A stretch of 64,000 nucleotides of DNA. It comes from Metellina segmentata (Eukaryota > Arthropoda > Arachnida > Araneae > Tetragnathidae). The DNA is taken from positions 89,813,578-89,877,577 of the forward strand of contig OX375879.1 in assembly GCA_947359465.1 (NCBI GenBank), in the 5' to 3' direction. Positions 23,225-34,225 of this stretch are shown here, piece after piece. Made by a program: the position numbers and the translations under genes. Position 1 is the first letter of the stretch; every line of letters starts with the position of its first letter. The notes beneath the pieces were generated by a model, which ran no database searches, was not told the DNA's origin, and saw nothing but the letters and a program-made list of their open reading frames with translations.

Positions 23225-24704
23225 GTAAGTCAGTTTTAGTGAAATATTTTTTCTTATAGCATTTAATATAAGTTTAGCAAATTGTTTGGAAAAAGAAAAC
23301 TCTCCAGCCAGCTTGATAGGACCCAGAACAATTTTCAAAATACAGGGTATACATTTTAACCATAACTTTAGAAAATTTTAATTAATTGAAAATAATTTTA
23401 CATTGGCAAATAATATGATATTTAATAATAATGAAGAATTTATTGTGTGCAATGTGGATACAAACTTACCTTTACATTGAACACATAGCTGTACCTGAAG
23501 AACAATGATGCAAATACTATTAAGCAATTTATTCATAAACAGAAAATTAAGTAAGAAAACTATTCATGATTAATATTAATTACGACATGTGAGAAACTTT
23601 GATGGTAATGAGATAGAATTAATAGCAGCATATTATGTTACTTTTAATTAATACCGTTCATGCAGATATTTCTTGAAAATACACCCCGATTTTGCAGTTG
23701 CACCATCGTTCTCCTGGACAATATGTAATCTGATAGAACAATTCATTGAATTTGTGTGACACACAAGATTTTTCCATTCATTTAAAAATATAAGCTAGAG
23801 AAAAGATTTAAAATGAACTCCAGCTGTCACTGAGCAGTTTTGGTTGCAATAAAATTGTTAAAACTAGGCATATCACTACTTTGTTACTTTGAAAAGAAAA
23901 AATCAATCTTGTTCATAATAGCCTGAAAATCGGAGGAAAACTGAAATTCTTTTAAGATATTTATTCATATTAAATTTCATGAAAAGTTAAGTGTTTTAGT
24001 TTCTTAAATTTCGTTTGCAGCACATTTCTCATGGTATTTGGTGAGAATGCTGGGGGTTGGAACCAGTCCATGCTGATTGTATTCAGGAAACCAATTATAA
24101 AAAAAAATTAAATTATATGGAAATTAAGACCCAGCAAAAGGCAATCCAAAAGAAGGGGGTTAAAGCCCATTAAAGTTTGTAGGGTAGCTCACATGCTCCA
24201 TCAGTAATCCAAATGAATTCCGATAGATAACAGAAAATTATATCAAGTGGGGGAAAGATCCCTTCATGGTGCTGATGCTGTCCTTGACAGCCCCCATTGG
24301 ATAGGAGATCTAAGGTTACATATGCTTTAATTTTGCAATGATTTGTATTTTGTTTTAATAGGTAAAACGTTTTTATTCTTAAAATTCAATAAAACTCAAA
24401 AATTAATCAAACCCCTGCATTATTAACATCTTAAATTTCGATGAACAGGTTATAGATAGCTATTTTAAATTTGAATTGTCAAAACAATAAATTTTGTTAT
24501 CAGCATCAACCATTGCAGCATGTAATTTTTCACTGCATGTGAAAAGAGCTTTTTGCACAAATGTTTTCTATCTTGAGATTTCTTCAAACGGTCTATGATA
24601 TGGCTCAGTTAAGTGCTGTTGTGTCACTCTTGAACAATACTGATTGCTAAAGTTCTGTGGAAAAGCAGAGAATATTGTATTAATCTGTTCATTTCCATTT
24701 GCAG
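23225..24704 (+). other. Probable 3'-UTR intron of PEX14
   Basis: A strong donor (ctttg|gtaagt) lies 15 nt after the stop codon. A good acceptor with a pyrimidine tract (tctgttcatttccatttgcag) ends at 24704. Splicing would leave a last exon of about 100 nt before the AATAAA. The interval has no reading frame. Read-through without splicing is equally possible on sequence alone. Confidence 0.45.
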
Positions 24705-24790
24705 GTTCTCTGGTATTGGTTATTTAGCATTGACAAGAAAATTAATGTTCTCCATGTTTGTCAAGTCATGTGTAATATATCGAGTATGAC

Positions 24791-24796
24791 AATAAA
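24791..24796 (+). promoter_or_regulatory. Candidate polyadenylation signal of PEX14
   Basis: Canonical AATAAA in gacaataaacaatg, followed 40 to 60 nt later by T-rich sequence. A second AATAAA at 26395-26400 would give a longer 3' UTR. Confidence 0.5.
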
Positions 24797-24829
24797 CAAT
24801 GAATTTAAATTTATAAAATGTATAGTTAA

Positions 24830-25890
24830 CTCTTTTCTTTTAGTTAACTTTTTAAATTTTTTTTAATAAACAAGTTATTGTTTTTATCCATTTTGTTTTA
24901 TGAAACTTTCTATTTGATTCTGCTAGGAAAATAATTCTGTTGGAAAGATAAATTCATGTCTGCAGTAAATACATTTATTATTTTAATAATATTTTGACTA
25001 TATATATATTTTAAAGTTAATACTAAATGTTTTACTTATTAGGATCAATGTGCTGCACTTATTCTTATTGTATTCACTTTTGTTATCTGAAATTTTCAAA
25101 TATTAAATTACTATACCTTATTCATAATAGTATGTATATATATCTTTTATATATGTACCCATTATATCAAAAGCCTGAGCCAAATATGTAGTTCTATAGT
25201 TTTTTTGTACGGGTATGTGATACTTACTGTGATATAATAAACTACTATATTTATTAGAATGTAGTAAATACAAGATTTTATGACAAGTACAATCCTCATT
25301 CCTCTTATGTATTGTTTTTACAAAGTATGGAACATTTAATGTCTAAAAGCAGTTAGTTTTTTAGTTGCATCAGTATTCATCAACAAGCATCATTCAATGA
25401 CATTTGATTGACCAGATGATGTGCATAAGTTATTTATCATATTTAAAATGTCATGCTCTAAAAACTAAATGGCTCTAAAACTGCATTAGAAACAAGAACA
25501 ATAGATTAAGTGCCCATTTTTCCAATAAAAAGTTAAAATCTGCCCTACGAATTAAAGCATGTAAAAAAATTAAACATTTGGGAAAATGTTCTCTATACCT
25601 TTGCAGGATCACAATAGCTATTGACATACTGTTCACAATATCATCTTTTTTGTTTAGTTTGTACATACAACTAAATAATAATTTAATGCTTCTCTTGATG
25701 TATTTCCTAATATTATCAAGTGTGCAAAAGCTGTATCTTGTTATAAATGGCCAATGTCCATTTTGCAAGTTTTTGATAATTTCCAATGTTTTTATTTTTT
25801 TATGTGTAATAAGAAAATTGACACCCTTTTGTAAAACATTTCTCTACCTTGAAAGTCATTTTTCGAAATAACTCTAAGTCAGTGAATAAA
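24830..25890. other. AT-rich sequence downstream of PEX14, no feature seen
   Basis: Only short overlapping frames on both strands (about 100 codons at 25475-25871), rich in Phe, Leu, Ile and Lys as expected by chance in AT-rich DNA. Confidence 0.5.
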
Positions 25891-25892
25891 TT

Positions 25893-26101
25893 TGGGCGCT
25901 GTGGCTCTGGGCATGCCCACTACACTAGCAACTTTAGAGTTGTAAGTGACACAGGTTCAATTCGTGTACATTCCTCCCTGCAGGTATTTGTCTTCTTCTC
26001 TGTTGGTAAAACTTAAAACTGTGTGTGTCTATTGCTTGATTTTGTGCATGTTGTGTCTGGTGCAATATGGCCTTGGGCCATAAAATCCCAACTAACCAAA
26101 T
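25893..26101 (+). repeat. SINE type C, near-complete copy
   Basis: tRNA-like head (gggcgctgtggctctgggca; B box caggttcaattcg), then tcttcttctctgttggtaaa, ctgtgtgtgtctattg, gtctggtgcaatatggcctt and gggccataaaatcccaac. Confidence 0.8.
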
Positions 26102-26847
26102 CAGTGAATATGGACATTGGCTGTTTTTAACCAAGGTACAAAAATAACGATACAATTTTTATCTTTTTTAATGTTCATTCTGTTCTATATAAAAATTGGT
26201 ACTCTCAATTATTTTATCTCATGTCAATGTCTTATAATTTGCCATTTTTATAAAAAATACTTAAATTTATTTCTATTGTAATTTTTGTAAATAGAGTGTT
26301 TCAATGAATCTACATGTTTTCACATACATCGCATTTTTCTTATGTTTTCAATTAAATTGTTTGAATCTGTTTTATATTTTTAGCTTTAAGATCAAATAAA
26401 GTTTGTAACCTATGTTGAAGAATAAAAAAATATTTATCACTATTTGTTTTACTACTGTACCTTTTTTGCTCACTGACTATAAGAATGATATAATTCTAAA
26501 ATTGTCTTGATAAGTAATAGAAAAAAATTATTGGTTATACTTCATAAAATATTCGTTACAATAACTAAAAGATATTTGAAAACTTTAATTATTGCCTAAA
26601 TTTTCATCAACATTTTGTGATAGTTCATATTTGTTATTAACCGCTATATATCTATAAACTGTCTTACTGGTTTTTCTGTGGAAAACTTTCATTTCTTGTA
26701 CTACATAAACTCCTTTCCACAAGCATGCTACTGTTTCATTATCTTCTTATAAGAGAGTTGCACCATTAATCAAATAAAAGTTTTTAGTGAAACTGTTCAA
26801 CTGCATTTAAATAAAAATTATCTTTCCAAGATGAAATAATTCTTGTA

Positions 26848-27430
26848 TGAGGGCTGTTCAATAAAGAATGATCATAGTTTTTTTTAAAGGTGATTAAAGA
26901 AAATTAAATTCATATTGAATGCGTTGCAGGATAAGTGGAAAATAGATAGCTCAAGTTTCACGGTCATGACGTCATTGCTGAGGCCTTGGCAGCCGGCCAA
27001 GAACGCCTAGTTTTACTTTCGCCTGCGGCAAAAATGGATGTGACACGCAAAGTGCAATACACTGCATTGAAATTTTGTTTTCGCCTTAAAAAATCGTCAG
27101 ATCTTTCTGAAACCAGTGTCATGAGTGTTCCCCATCCTCTATATAGTCCTGGTGTAGCACCATGCAATTTTTTTCTTTTCCCGAATTTGAAGAAACGTCT
27201 CCGAGAAAAGCGGTTTTCATCATCACAGGCAGTGGTAAAAGTTGCGTCTGCGATTTTGAAGGACCTGTCAAAAAATGGCTTCCAGCATGTGTTTGAAGAC
27301 TGGAAAAGAGGTGTGATAAGTGCATTGCATGTAATGGAGAGTATTTTGAGAAATGTCATAAAATTTGGAGGATTAGTCCTGGAAATTATTTTTTATTAAT
27401 TTATAATCATTCTTTATTGAACAGCCCTCG
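26848..27430 (+). mobile_element. Internally deleted mariner-like transposon, 583 bp
   Basis: Long inverted repeats: left gagggctgttcaataaagaa then tgatcat; right ataatcattctttattgaac then agccctcg. TA dinucleotides flank both ends (26846-26847 and 27431-27432). It is less than half the usual 1.3 kb of a mariner. It lies about 2 kb beyond the proposed PEX14 end. Confidence 0.92.
26986..27399 (+). pseudogene. Mariner transposase remnant, N- and C-terminal parts joined
   Basis: One open frame of 137 codons. Residues about 17-45 (MDVTRKVQYTALKFCFRLKK) resemble the start of the mariner DNA-binding domain. From about residue 46 it jumps to the C-terminal catalytic end: PHPLYSPGVAPCNFFLFPNL, then FSSSQAVVKVASAILKDLSK and NGFQHVFEDWKRG. 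The last catalytic Asp of the DD34D triad (SPD) is Gly here, and the first two Asp are deleted, so no transposition activity is possible. The frame is open despite that, so it could encode a small DNA-binding peptide, but this is unsupported. Confidence 0.8.
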
Positions 27431-27954
27431 TAATTTACAAACAGTCAGTAAATATCAGTATACTGTTGTAAAAATATTCAAAGGATTTATAAACACAATG
27501 CCAGACTTTACAAGTCGTATTTAAAATAGACATAACTAAGTTTGTGTGATTGATGGTGCTCTTAAAACTTGTAATACTACTTCTCTCAATTGTGAAGATA
27601 ATCTATGAGATGCGCGATTTAAGTTTCCCCAATTCCTGATTTCAATATTCAAAGAACCTGGAAACATAATACTTATTCAGCAATTATGGTACAGAGGAAA
27701 GCATTTAAAAGATGAAACAAAAATTCTCAAACTACCATCCAAAGCATTGCCTCTAAGCAGGTTCTTACCATCTCTTGCCTGCTTGTTTTTCCCATTTGAA
27801 TGTCTTAATTCCGTATATAAATTTACAAAATTGCAATATTTCAAACTAAAGACAAGGAGTGTACAAGTAATTAATCTTAGCAAGTAATCTTGATATTTTT
27901 CATATCGTTACCACAAACTCTTATTCTGATCGTGGTTTAAAATTACAAGGTGTC

Positions 27955-28045
27955 CATGGATCTTTTCCTTCGGATTGATCTCGGACCGTCGCCAATAACC
28001 CGTTGTGTTCCAATGCGAAGTAAGTTGATAATTGTTAATGGTCCC
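27955..28045 (+). repeat. SINE type A, degenerate 3' fragment
   Basis: ggatcttttccttcggattg then atctcggaccgtcgccaata and cccgttgtgtt match the type A 3' end. Confidence 0.65.
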
Positions 28046-28552
28046 CTTTATCCTCCAAAGTGGTCATTGACTAATTTTTTATTTTGAAGTTAAATTTTTA
28101 AAACTTGTTTTGCCTTTTTTTACTAATAACCAGCCTTCTGAAACTAGATGATCCCCTGAAAAAAGTAGAAGTCTATTTGCATTATTTAATGAACTCAGCT
28201 ATAAAGTATTTTCACTTGTAATAAAAGAATTTTATTGTAATTGGTCATGTATTTCTTATGCAAATGTACTTTATATTACACTGGTCAACAATGAAATTGC
28301 TTCTAAGATTAAAGAACCCAATCCTGAATGATTTCAACGTGCTGAACACGAATATCTCCTTTAAAAAAGTTGATTGGCGCTCATTTCAGAGGTATGGACG
28401 TTTTGTTCGTTACATAGGTGCTATCGCGTAATCTAGTGCAATTTAGTAAGATAAATACATGGAGACGAAATTGTTGCGGCATATTTCATTATCCTTTTAC
28501 ACAAATAAGTTATTGCATCATACACACCAAGTAAAGTAGTTAATAGTGCTGA

Positions 28553-29651
28553 TAGCTTCTGTTATATTTGCGGAGAAGTGACATTTGCTGCAGAGAAAAA
28601 GACCATCAGTGCAATAGTTAAGAGAGTATCATGTGTATTTCGGTTGCAAGATTGGCGACCAGGACAAAGACTGGATCCAACACGTATGTTGCTGCACTTG
28701 TGCAGTAAATATTTCACAGTGGCTTAATGGTAAAATAAAGACAATGTCATTTGCTTTGCCTATGATTTGGAGGGAGCCGACCAATCACGTTGATGAATGT
28801 TATTTCTGCATGGTACCACCAGTTTCTGGTATCATCACCAAGAAAAAGTGGACAGTTGAATACCTTAATATACCATCTGCTCTGCGCCCTGTCTTGCATG
28901 ACGAAGGAATACCTATTCCAGAGCATCCTACAGATTTTGCTATCAGTTCAGACGAGGAGGATCGACATGCGTCCGTGAAATCTCCTAAACCGTCAACGTC
29001 AGCATGTGGTGGCACTAATGGATGATGACTTTTCGTATTTTGATGGAACTTCTGCGCAACATAAAGTTAGCTCGGATGAACTGAACGTTCTTGTTCGACA
29101 TTTGGATCTGCCCAAAATCAAAACGGAATTACTGGCCACAAGCCTTCAACAGTGGAATCTTCTTGAACAAATTGTCCAAGTGACTTCATTTCGCCATAAT
29201 CAGTACTTCGAATTTTTCTTTGAAAAAGAAGGCATTGTGTTCTGCTGCAATATGGATGGCTTACTACAAGAACTCTGCATTGCACATGATCCCCATGAAT
29301 GGCGTCTATTTGTAAACGCATCAAAACTGAGACTCAAGACGGTTTTGCTGTATAACGGGAACCAGCTTTCGTCCATACCACATCGGACACGCTGTCTACA
29401 TGAAGGAGATATATGACAGTCTAATGCTGCTATTGGAGAGGATTAACTACAGCAAATATGGCTGCGGGGAGGTCAGTTATGAGCATGGCAAAAGTTTTCA
29501 TCAGGACATTGCAAAGATGGAGCTACGGTACCAGGGCAAATGGTTCACGTCAATGCTGGCTGACTATTGTTGGACGAAATACTCCTCTCTTCCATCACAA
29601 ATAACAGCCCAAAAGAAAGCAAAAGTCCGAAGAATATTAAGGTATTCTTAA
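28553..29651 (+). pseudogene. Decayed copy of an unclassified multi-copy arthropod protein family
   Basis: Pieces in three or more frames read in order: SFCYICGEVTFAAEKKT; a one-base shift; YFGCKIGDQDKDW; CCCTCAVNISQWLNGK; PMIWREPTNHVDECYFC; WTVEYLNIPSALRP (28633-29025); then ELNVLVRHLDLPKIKTELLA, LQQWNLLEQ, NMDGLLQEL, EWRLFVNASKLRLKTVLLY (29006-29416); then MLLLERINYSKYGCGEVSYE (29400-29651). I recognise the order from proteins repeated many times in arthropod genomes and usually left uncharacterised (memory only). The Cys pairs in YICGE, FGCK, CCCTC and CYFC look like a zinc-binding N-domain. The conserved D in the DGLL block and E in EWRLF suggest, but do not show, a nuclease or transposase. 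At least three frameshifts make it dead. No flanking inverted repeats were found. Confidence 0.6.
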
Positions 29652-29879
29652 CATGTATTATAATATTTACTTATATATATTTTTTCTCCCTAATGCTTAT
29701 ACATTACAAAAAAAACGTAGCCAATTCAGCTTTTCTTTGTCATATTCGTATTCAGCTTATTGAATTAATTAGAAAATTACTATTTTCATTTCGGAAGCAG
29801 AAAATTTTTGAAAATTTGTTGCCCAGTGTTATTTAAAACGTTCTTGCATATATTTAACATATTTTAACTGGAGTTACGT

Positions 29880-30010
29880 ATTTTTTTTCTATCTCCTAGA
29901 CCGTTTATGATTGAGTAAAAATTTTGGCGGATTTGAGATCTGCGAAAAATTTCACAATAAATCTTTTCCTTAAAATATGATATTTTTTAAATAAATAAAA
30001 TTTTTATATT
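29880..30010 (+). mobile_element. Helitron-like interior fragment
   Basis: tctatctcctagaccgttta, aaaattttggcggatttgag then atctgcgaaaaattt, and the following A/T-rich block align with the reverse complement of 55440-55530 in the 55314-55966 element. Confidence 0.6.
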
Positions 30011-30015
30011 GAATA

Positions 30016-30034
30016 TATATATATATATATATAA
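30016..30034. repeat. (TA)n simple repeat
   Basis: About nine TA units. Confidence 0.9.
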
Positions 30035-30524
30035 TTCTCTTACGTGGCACGTAAAAAAGACGTTATTTGTTACCGTGTTTTGGCAACACTGTACGATTGT
30101 TTGTTTACCAAGAGGCCTCGCGCCTCAATTGCATTTATAGCGGAATCGGATGAAATTTTATTGAAAAAAAAAAAGAATTTTAGTCTAGCTGTTGCAGTTA
30201 ATAATAGAAATCAAAGTAAGCGTAAGATCATTTCCGGGCCATTTAAAAAACGCTCCTTTTCAGGGCCAACAATCAACAAAACGCTTGCGCTACAACTTTC
30301 GAAGACTAACTGCTGCTGCACTAACAACATGCTGATTATTCAATTTACAAATCAGCACTCACATTTCGAGTCAAAATTTGCTCAAATTTTTCATTTGAAT
30401 TCTGATTCCAGAGGTACTGTATATATCTTTTCTAAAAAACAGCAAAAAAAAAATAATAATAATAAGTTTTGAAAAATATTTTTTTTGCAATATCATATTT
30501 TGTAAACAGTCCCTTTTGCTAGGA

Positions 30525-30645
30525 CACGTCTTTATTGATGCGAGTGAAGCGAGCATAGGTTCGCACAGTGAACCAATAAGGATTGCGAAGCAATCCTCCG
30601 GGGGTTGGCGAGCAAGTGGCAGGCCCCTTATTCTTTTTGTATTTG
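30525..30645 (+). repeat. Repeat shared with 52.7-53.0 kb (Helitron-related, tentative)
   Basis: ggattgcgaagcaatcctcc then gggggttggcgagcaagtgg matches the reverse complement of 52905-52990 (attgcgtagcaatcactggg, gttggcgagcgttagcaag). The region contains short palindromes (attgcgaagcaat; gcgagtgaagcgagc). Confidence 0.55.
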
Positions 30646-30944
30646 TTCGCAAGAGAATGTGACGTCACGCTAACATTCGCGTTCCAAAAACAAACATATT
30701 ACATTTCCTGCTCTTTTATGATTTCAGGGAAGGAAAATAAAAAATATTTTGGTAATAATAAAGTAAACTAAATAAAGTATAAAAAAGTAGTAATAAACTA
30801 AAATGTGTGCGAGTTATAAGACTCACGATCTGTCTTGAGGGCAATGAATAACTTGCTCAAACAGAGACGGTAAAATCGCTATTTTAAAACATGTCAGCAG
30901 AACACAGAGGGAAAATATTATTCCAGTAGATGAAAGCACACGTG

Positions 30945-31360
30945 TTATACAGGGGAAATGAAAAAGCGGATGCAATAGCCAAAGAAGACACTACTGTAAA
31001 GAGCAAATTTATCAAGAGCAAAATAAAACTAAAGAATACATTAAGAAATTAATCAGGAAAGAACAACTAACAGACTGACAAGACAGATGGTCGCAGACAA
31101 GCAAAGGACGAGAAGCCTTTAAGGCTTATAAGTATCACCAATGCAACTGATGGGATCCTTCGAACTTAATCGGATCATAACGGGACATGGGATTTTTAGC
31201 ACATACGAAAAACGTTTCTTCAACAAAAGCGACGTATGTGACTGCCAGGAAGACATCCAAAGTGTAGACCACGTAGTTTACCATTGTAAAAACTTTCAGA
31301 CTATCAGAGACGGAAAGTTTCCTAAAGGATACCTTAGCATAGACAAAAAACTACTCTGAA
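30945..31360 (+). pseudogene. Decayed RNase H / C-terminus of a LINE
   Basis: GNEKADAIAKEDTTVKSKF is the end of an RNase H domain (GNExAD). A later open piece (31141-31359) has LMGSFELNRIITGHGIFSTY then CDCQEDIQSVDHVVYHCKNF. That is the LTGHGxFxxY...CxCxxxxxxxxHxxxxC zinc-knuckle-like end found in R1/Jockey-type ORF2 proteins. A stop and a frameshift separate the pieces. Confidence 0.7.
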
Positions 31361-31574
31361 CAAATAAAAGATCCAGTGAAGGACTGAAAGAAATTATATT
31401 AATTAATACTGGAGCTCAGAATTGAGCAAATGGATACGAATGAATATCGAGTTCTATTCCGAATTCTTTCTCACGAATCTGGGTTGCTATCGCAACCCAA
31501 ATTCACACCGAATGGCTTAGGCTGGGACGGTGTTAACTATTTATTTATTTATTTAACCCCACAAAAAGCAACTG

Positions 31575-31610
31575 GCACAGGCAACGCCAGGCTAGCCACG
31601 AGGTGGCTAG
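31575..31610 (+). mobile_element. Helitron-like 3' end
   Basis: A hairpin, ctagccacgaggtggctag, ends in CTAG immediately before T. It is nearly identical to the end at 62110-62129. The element to which it belongs may be the interior fragment at 29880, with later insertions between. Confidence 0.6.
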
Positions 31611-31809
31611 TACGAATATAAGTCTGGGTAAAACTTTGCATATAAATATATATAAATTATATTTAATTGGGACCAAGGACTGACAAAAACTAAATTAGAA
31701 GAAAAATATTTAAAAAAATTGCAGTTATTTATACATATTAATTCAAAATATTAAAAAAAATTAATGAGTTACTAAAAAAGTTATTTCGAAATCGATGGCT
31801 TCATGAAAT

Positions 31810-31935
31810 CTAACAAATTCTTCTGATGTCACGCCTTCTATTTTCACGCAGAATTTCAATAACGCGTTCATCGTCGGAGTCTATGTTTTCTAAATTTTTT
31901 AAGCCTCTTTCAATTAAACTGAGACCTTCTGTCAT
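31810..31935 (-). other. Small open frame, 41 codons, unknown
   Basis: MTEGLSLIERGLKNLENIDS then DDERVIEILRENRRRDIRR; highly charged, helical-looking. It ends at a TAG at 31812-31810. Not recognised. It may be the start of a transposon protein or chance. Confidence 0.25.
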
Positions 31936-32211
31936 CTACCCGGGCCGCGCAGATAGTCTTCGAGAGAAGAGAAATTTAACATTCTGCGTACGATTCAGTA
32001 TCTCACATAAGGTTTGTTAAATGTAAATGAGTAAAGCGGCTTCTCAGTTTATACCATTCTTTGGATCAACGTTTTTTCCTCTTCATTTCTTTCTTCCGAT
32101 TTCAGACAGCCAAATTCAAGGCAAGAAAGCCCAAATCTGCATTTGTGATTAAACCATTTTAAAACTCAAAAATGAAACACGTCACGTCCCTTCGAAAGAC
32201 ATCGACCGAAT

Positions 32212-32270
32212 GAGATTGACGGGTTGATTGAAGCTATATGAAACACCTATCAATCAAAACCGTCAATCAC
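32212..32270. repeat. Imperfect inverted repeat (hairpin)
   Basis: gagattgacgggttgattga and, 16 bases on, tatcaatcaaaaccgtcaat can pair. No further context. Confidence 0.4.
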
Positions 32271-32527
32271 ACTGACAATAATATTGATCGTCTAGGGAAC
32301 CCTTATCAGCTGATGACACAAGAGATTTTGCCACCAGGTGGAAATCACAAAATGCCACATTTAGCAATGAAAGAAAAAAATAATTTTTTTTGACGTACGA
32401 TCTTTTGTACTTTGAATGACGATATGTGCTAAGAATATTCTTAGAGGGAGCTTTAGAAGGTGCCTATGAAAGGAATTTTCAAACCTGACGAAAAAGGAAC
32501 TTATTTTAGCCATTTGCTCTCTTTGGG

Positions 32528-32845
32528 ACGCGGTGGCCCGGTTGGAAGTGTAACGGATTAACAACCGAAGGAATCGAACCGGTTTGTTCGAATCCAACAA
32601 ACACCATCGTATACAAAGGGGGCTGGTGCACGTTAAATCTATCGTGGCCTCAAATGTCGTCACGTTGGCGTGGTGTGGAAGTTCAGAGAGTGGGGTGCCA
32701 GCTCATGTGTTGCCTCGTCATCTGGCCGCGGTTCAAAATTACGTTGTGTTGTTTTCGGATCTTTCCCTTAAGGGACGGATCCCGGACCGTCGTCTGCCCG
32801 TTGTGTTGCTCTAGTACGACATTACCTAAAATTACCATTACCATC
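32528..32845 (+). repeat. SINE type A2, full copy
   Basis: The head differs from type A (gcggtggcccggttggaagt, ggattaacaaccg), but the body is of type A: gggctggtgcacgttaaatc then tatcgtggcctcaaatgtcg, ccagctcatgtgttgcctcg, accgtcgtctgcccgttgtg. It ends in accattacca and is followed directly by the next SINE. Confidence 0.85.
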
Positions 32846-33124
32846 TAGATTGGAAGGTTCCTGGTTCGAATCCGGGTCAGTGCATGGATGTTTGTAAGCG
32901 TATGGTGTGGAGTAGGCTGGTGCACCTTAAATCTGTTGTGACCAAATATCCTCACGTTGGGTTGGTGTAGAAGTTTGGAGAGAGGGTTTCCAGCTCATGT
33001 GTTGCCTCGTCATCTGACCGTGGTTCAAAACGTTGAACTTGTAATAAACGTCAACAAACGTCAAGGACGTTGTGTTGTTTTCGGAGCTCTAGTACGACGT
33101 TAACTAAAATTACCATTACCATAT
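32846..33124 (+). repeat. SINE type A, 5'-truncated, with a short internal insertion
   Basis: Begins at tctagattggaaggttcctg, missing the A box, and continues through the B box and body. After gtggttcaaaacg it carries about 40 bp of non-SINE sequence with repeated aacgtcaa words before the usual 3' end. Confidence 0.85.
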
Positions 33125-33139
33125 GCTCTCGCAGGATAC

Positions 33140-33215
33140 ATACCGAGTTTACAGAGCCCGCTGTGTTGCTTTAGTACGACGTCAATTAAAAAAATTATCA
33201 AATTACCGAGTTTAC
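33140..33215 (+). repeat. SINE type A, 3' end fragment
   Basis: cgctgtgttgctttagtacg then acgtcaattaaa and attacc, preceded and followed by the same ataccgagtttac / ttaccgagtttac word, which could be its target duplication. Confidence 0.65.
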
Positions 33216-34220
33216 ATTAAAATGTATTTTGTCGGTTTTTATTGGGGAAGATCACGTATTCAAAAAACAAGCCGTGACGTCAAGTTCAGAGTTGTACCGA
33301 CTTTCTTATGAAATAAACTGCGCATGTTGGCGAAGTCGTTGTCGTAAGATTTCAGAATAGTAAATAATGAGCTTTGTAATTGACTCGGGCCGAATGGTTA
33401 TCGAAGCGCAGGCTGGTGTTTTTAATCACCTTGGATAATCACTTTAACCAGATTTTCCCACAACCAGATCTGATAAGATCTTCAAACCGTGAATTCAGAA
33501 GAAACGACATGAAGTTGCCCGCACGTACTCTGGCTATTTAATCAGATCGATGCAAAATACGTGCACGAAACGCGTATCGCCGAAGAAGTATTTACGCCAC
33601 CTACATTTAGCTTGACAGAAAATGCTTCTATGGAAAAGGACTTTAGTGTTTGAAGTGAAAAATATTTAACGCATCCAGAACAATACTTAAACATGAAAAA
33701 CGCCAAAAATGTCAAAAATTCCCTAATAATAATAAAAAAAATGTGAATATAACCCTAAAATACAGTACCTCTATAATATCCCTAATATCTCTACAATCAG
33801 GAGATTGTGAACAGAATTTCTATCTGTATCAGCTTTGTCTATGAAGTGCTAAAATAATGAACTGTCAATGGAATGCGCAGAAATTTTTCATGAGAAATCA
33901 TTTCAATGTAAACAAACACAAGACCGGAAGACGAAAACTTTTTTACTCAAATAGTATGTTATTTAAATAACTTAATTGAAACTTAGTTTATTTATTCTTT
34001 ATTTCTCACCTCTTTTTCAACTTTTATAAAAACAAAACCAATCGCGTCTGCTTTGATTGTATTTTCTTCTAAAAACTTCATAATTTAAGTTTCCGCAAAC
34101 AGGAAAAACAGCACATGATACACTTATTTTATGTCTCATTGCATTTTCAATTAATTCAAAACAAGTATGTATCGTTTGTTGTCTTTTATTCCTCTTATAA
34201 ATAAAAATGTGTTTCTCTAA
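33216..34220. other. No recognisable feature
   Basis: CpG-containing, moderately AT-rich sequence with no supported frame or element end. Confidence 0.4.
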
Positions 34221-34225
34221 ACATA

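Noticed and set aside
22902..23338. Antisense open frames over the last PEX14 exon
   Set aside because: Shadows of the PEX14 coding frame.
25475..25871. Two overlapping frames of about 100 codons on opposite strands
   Set aside because: AT-rich composition gives long stop-free runs of Phe/Leu/Ile/Lys; no motif in either.
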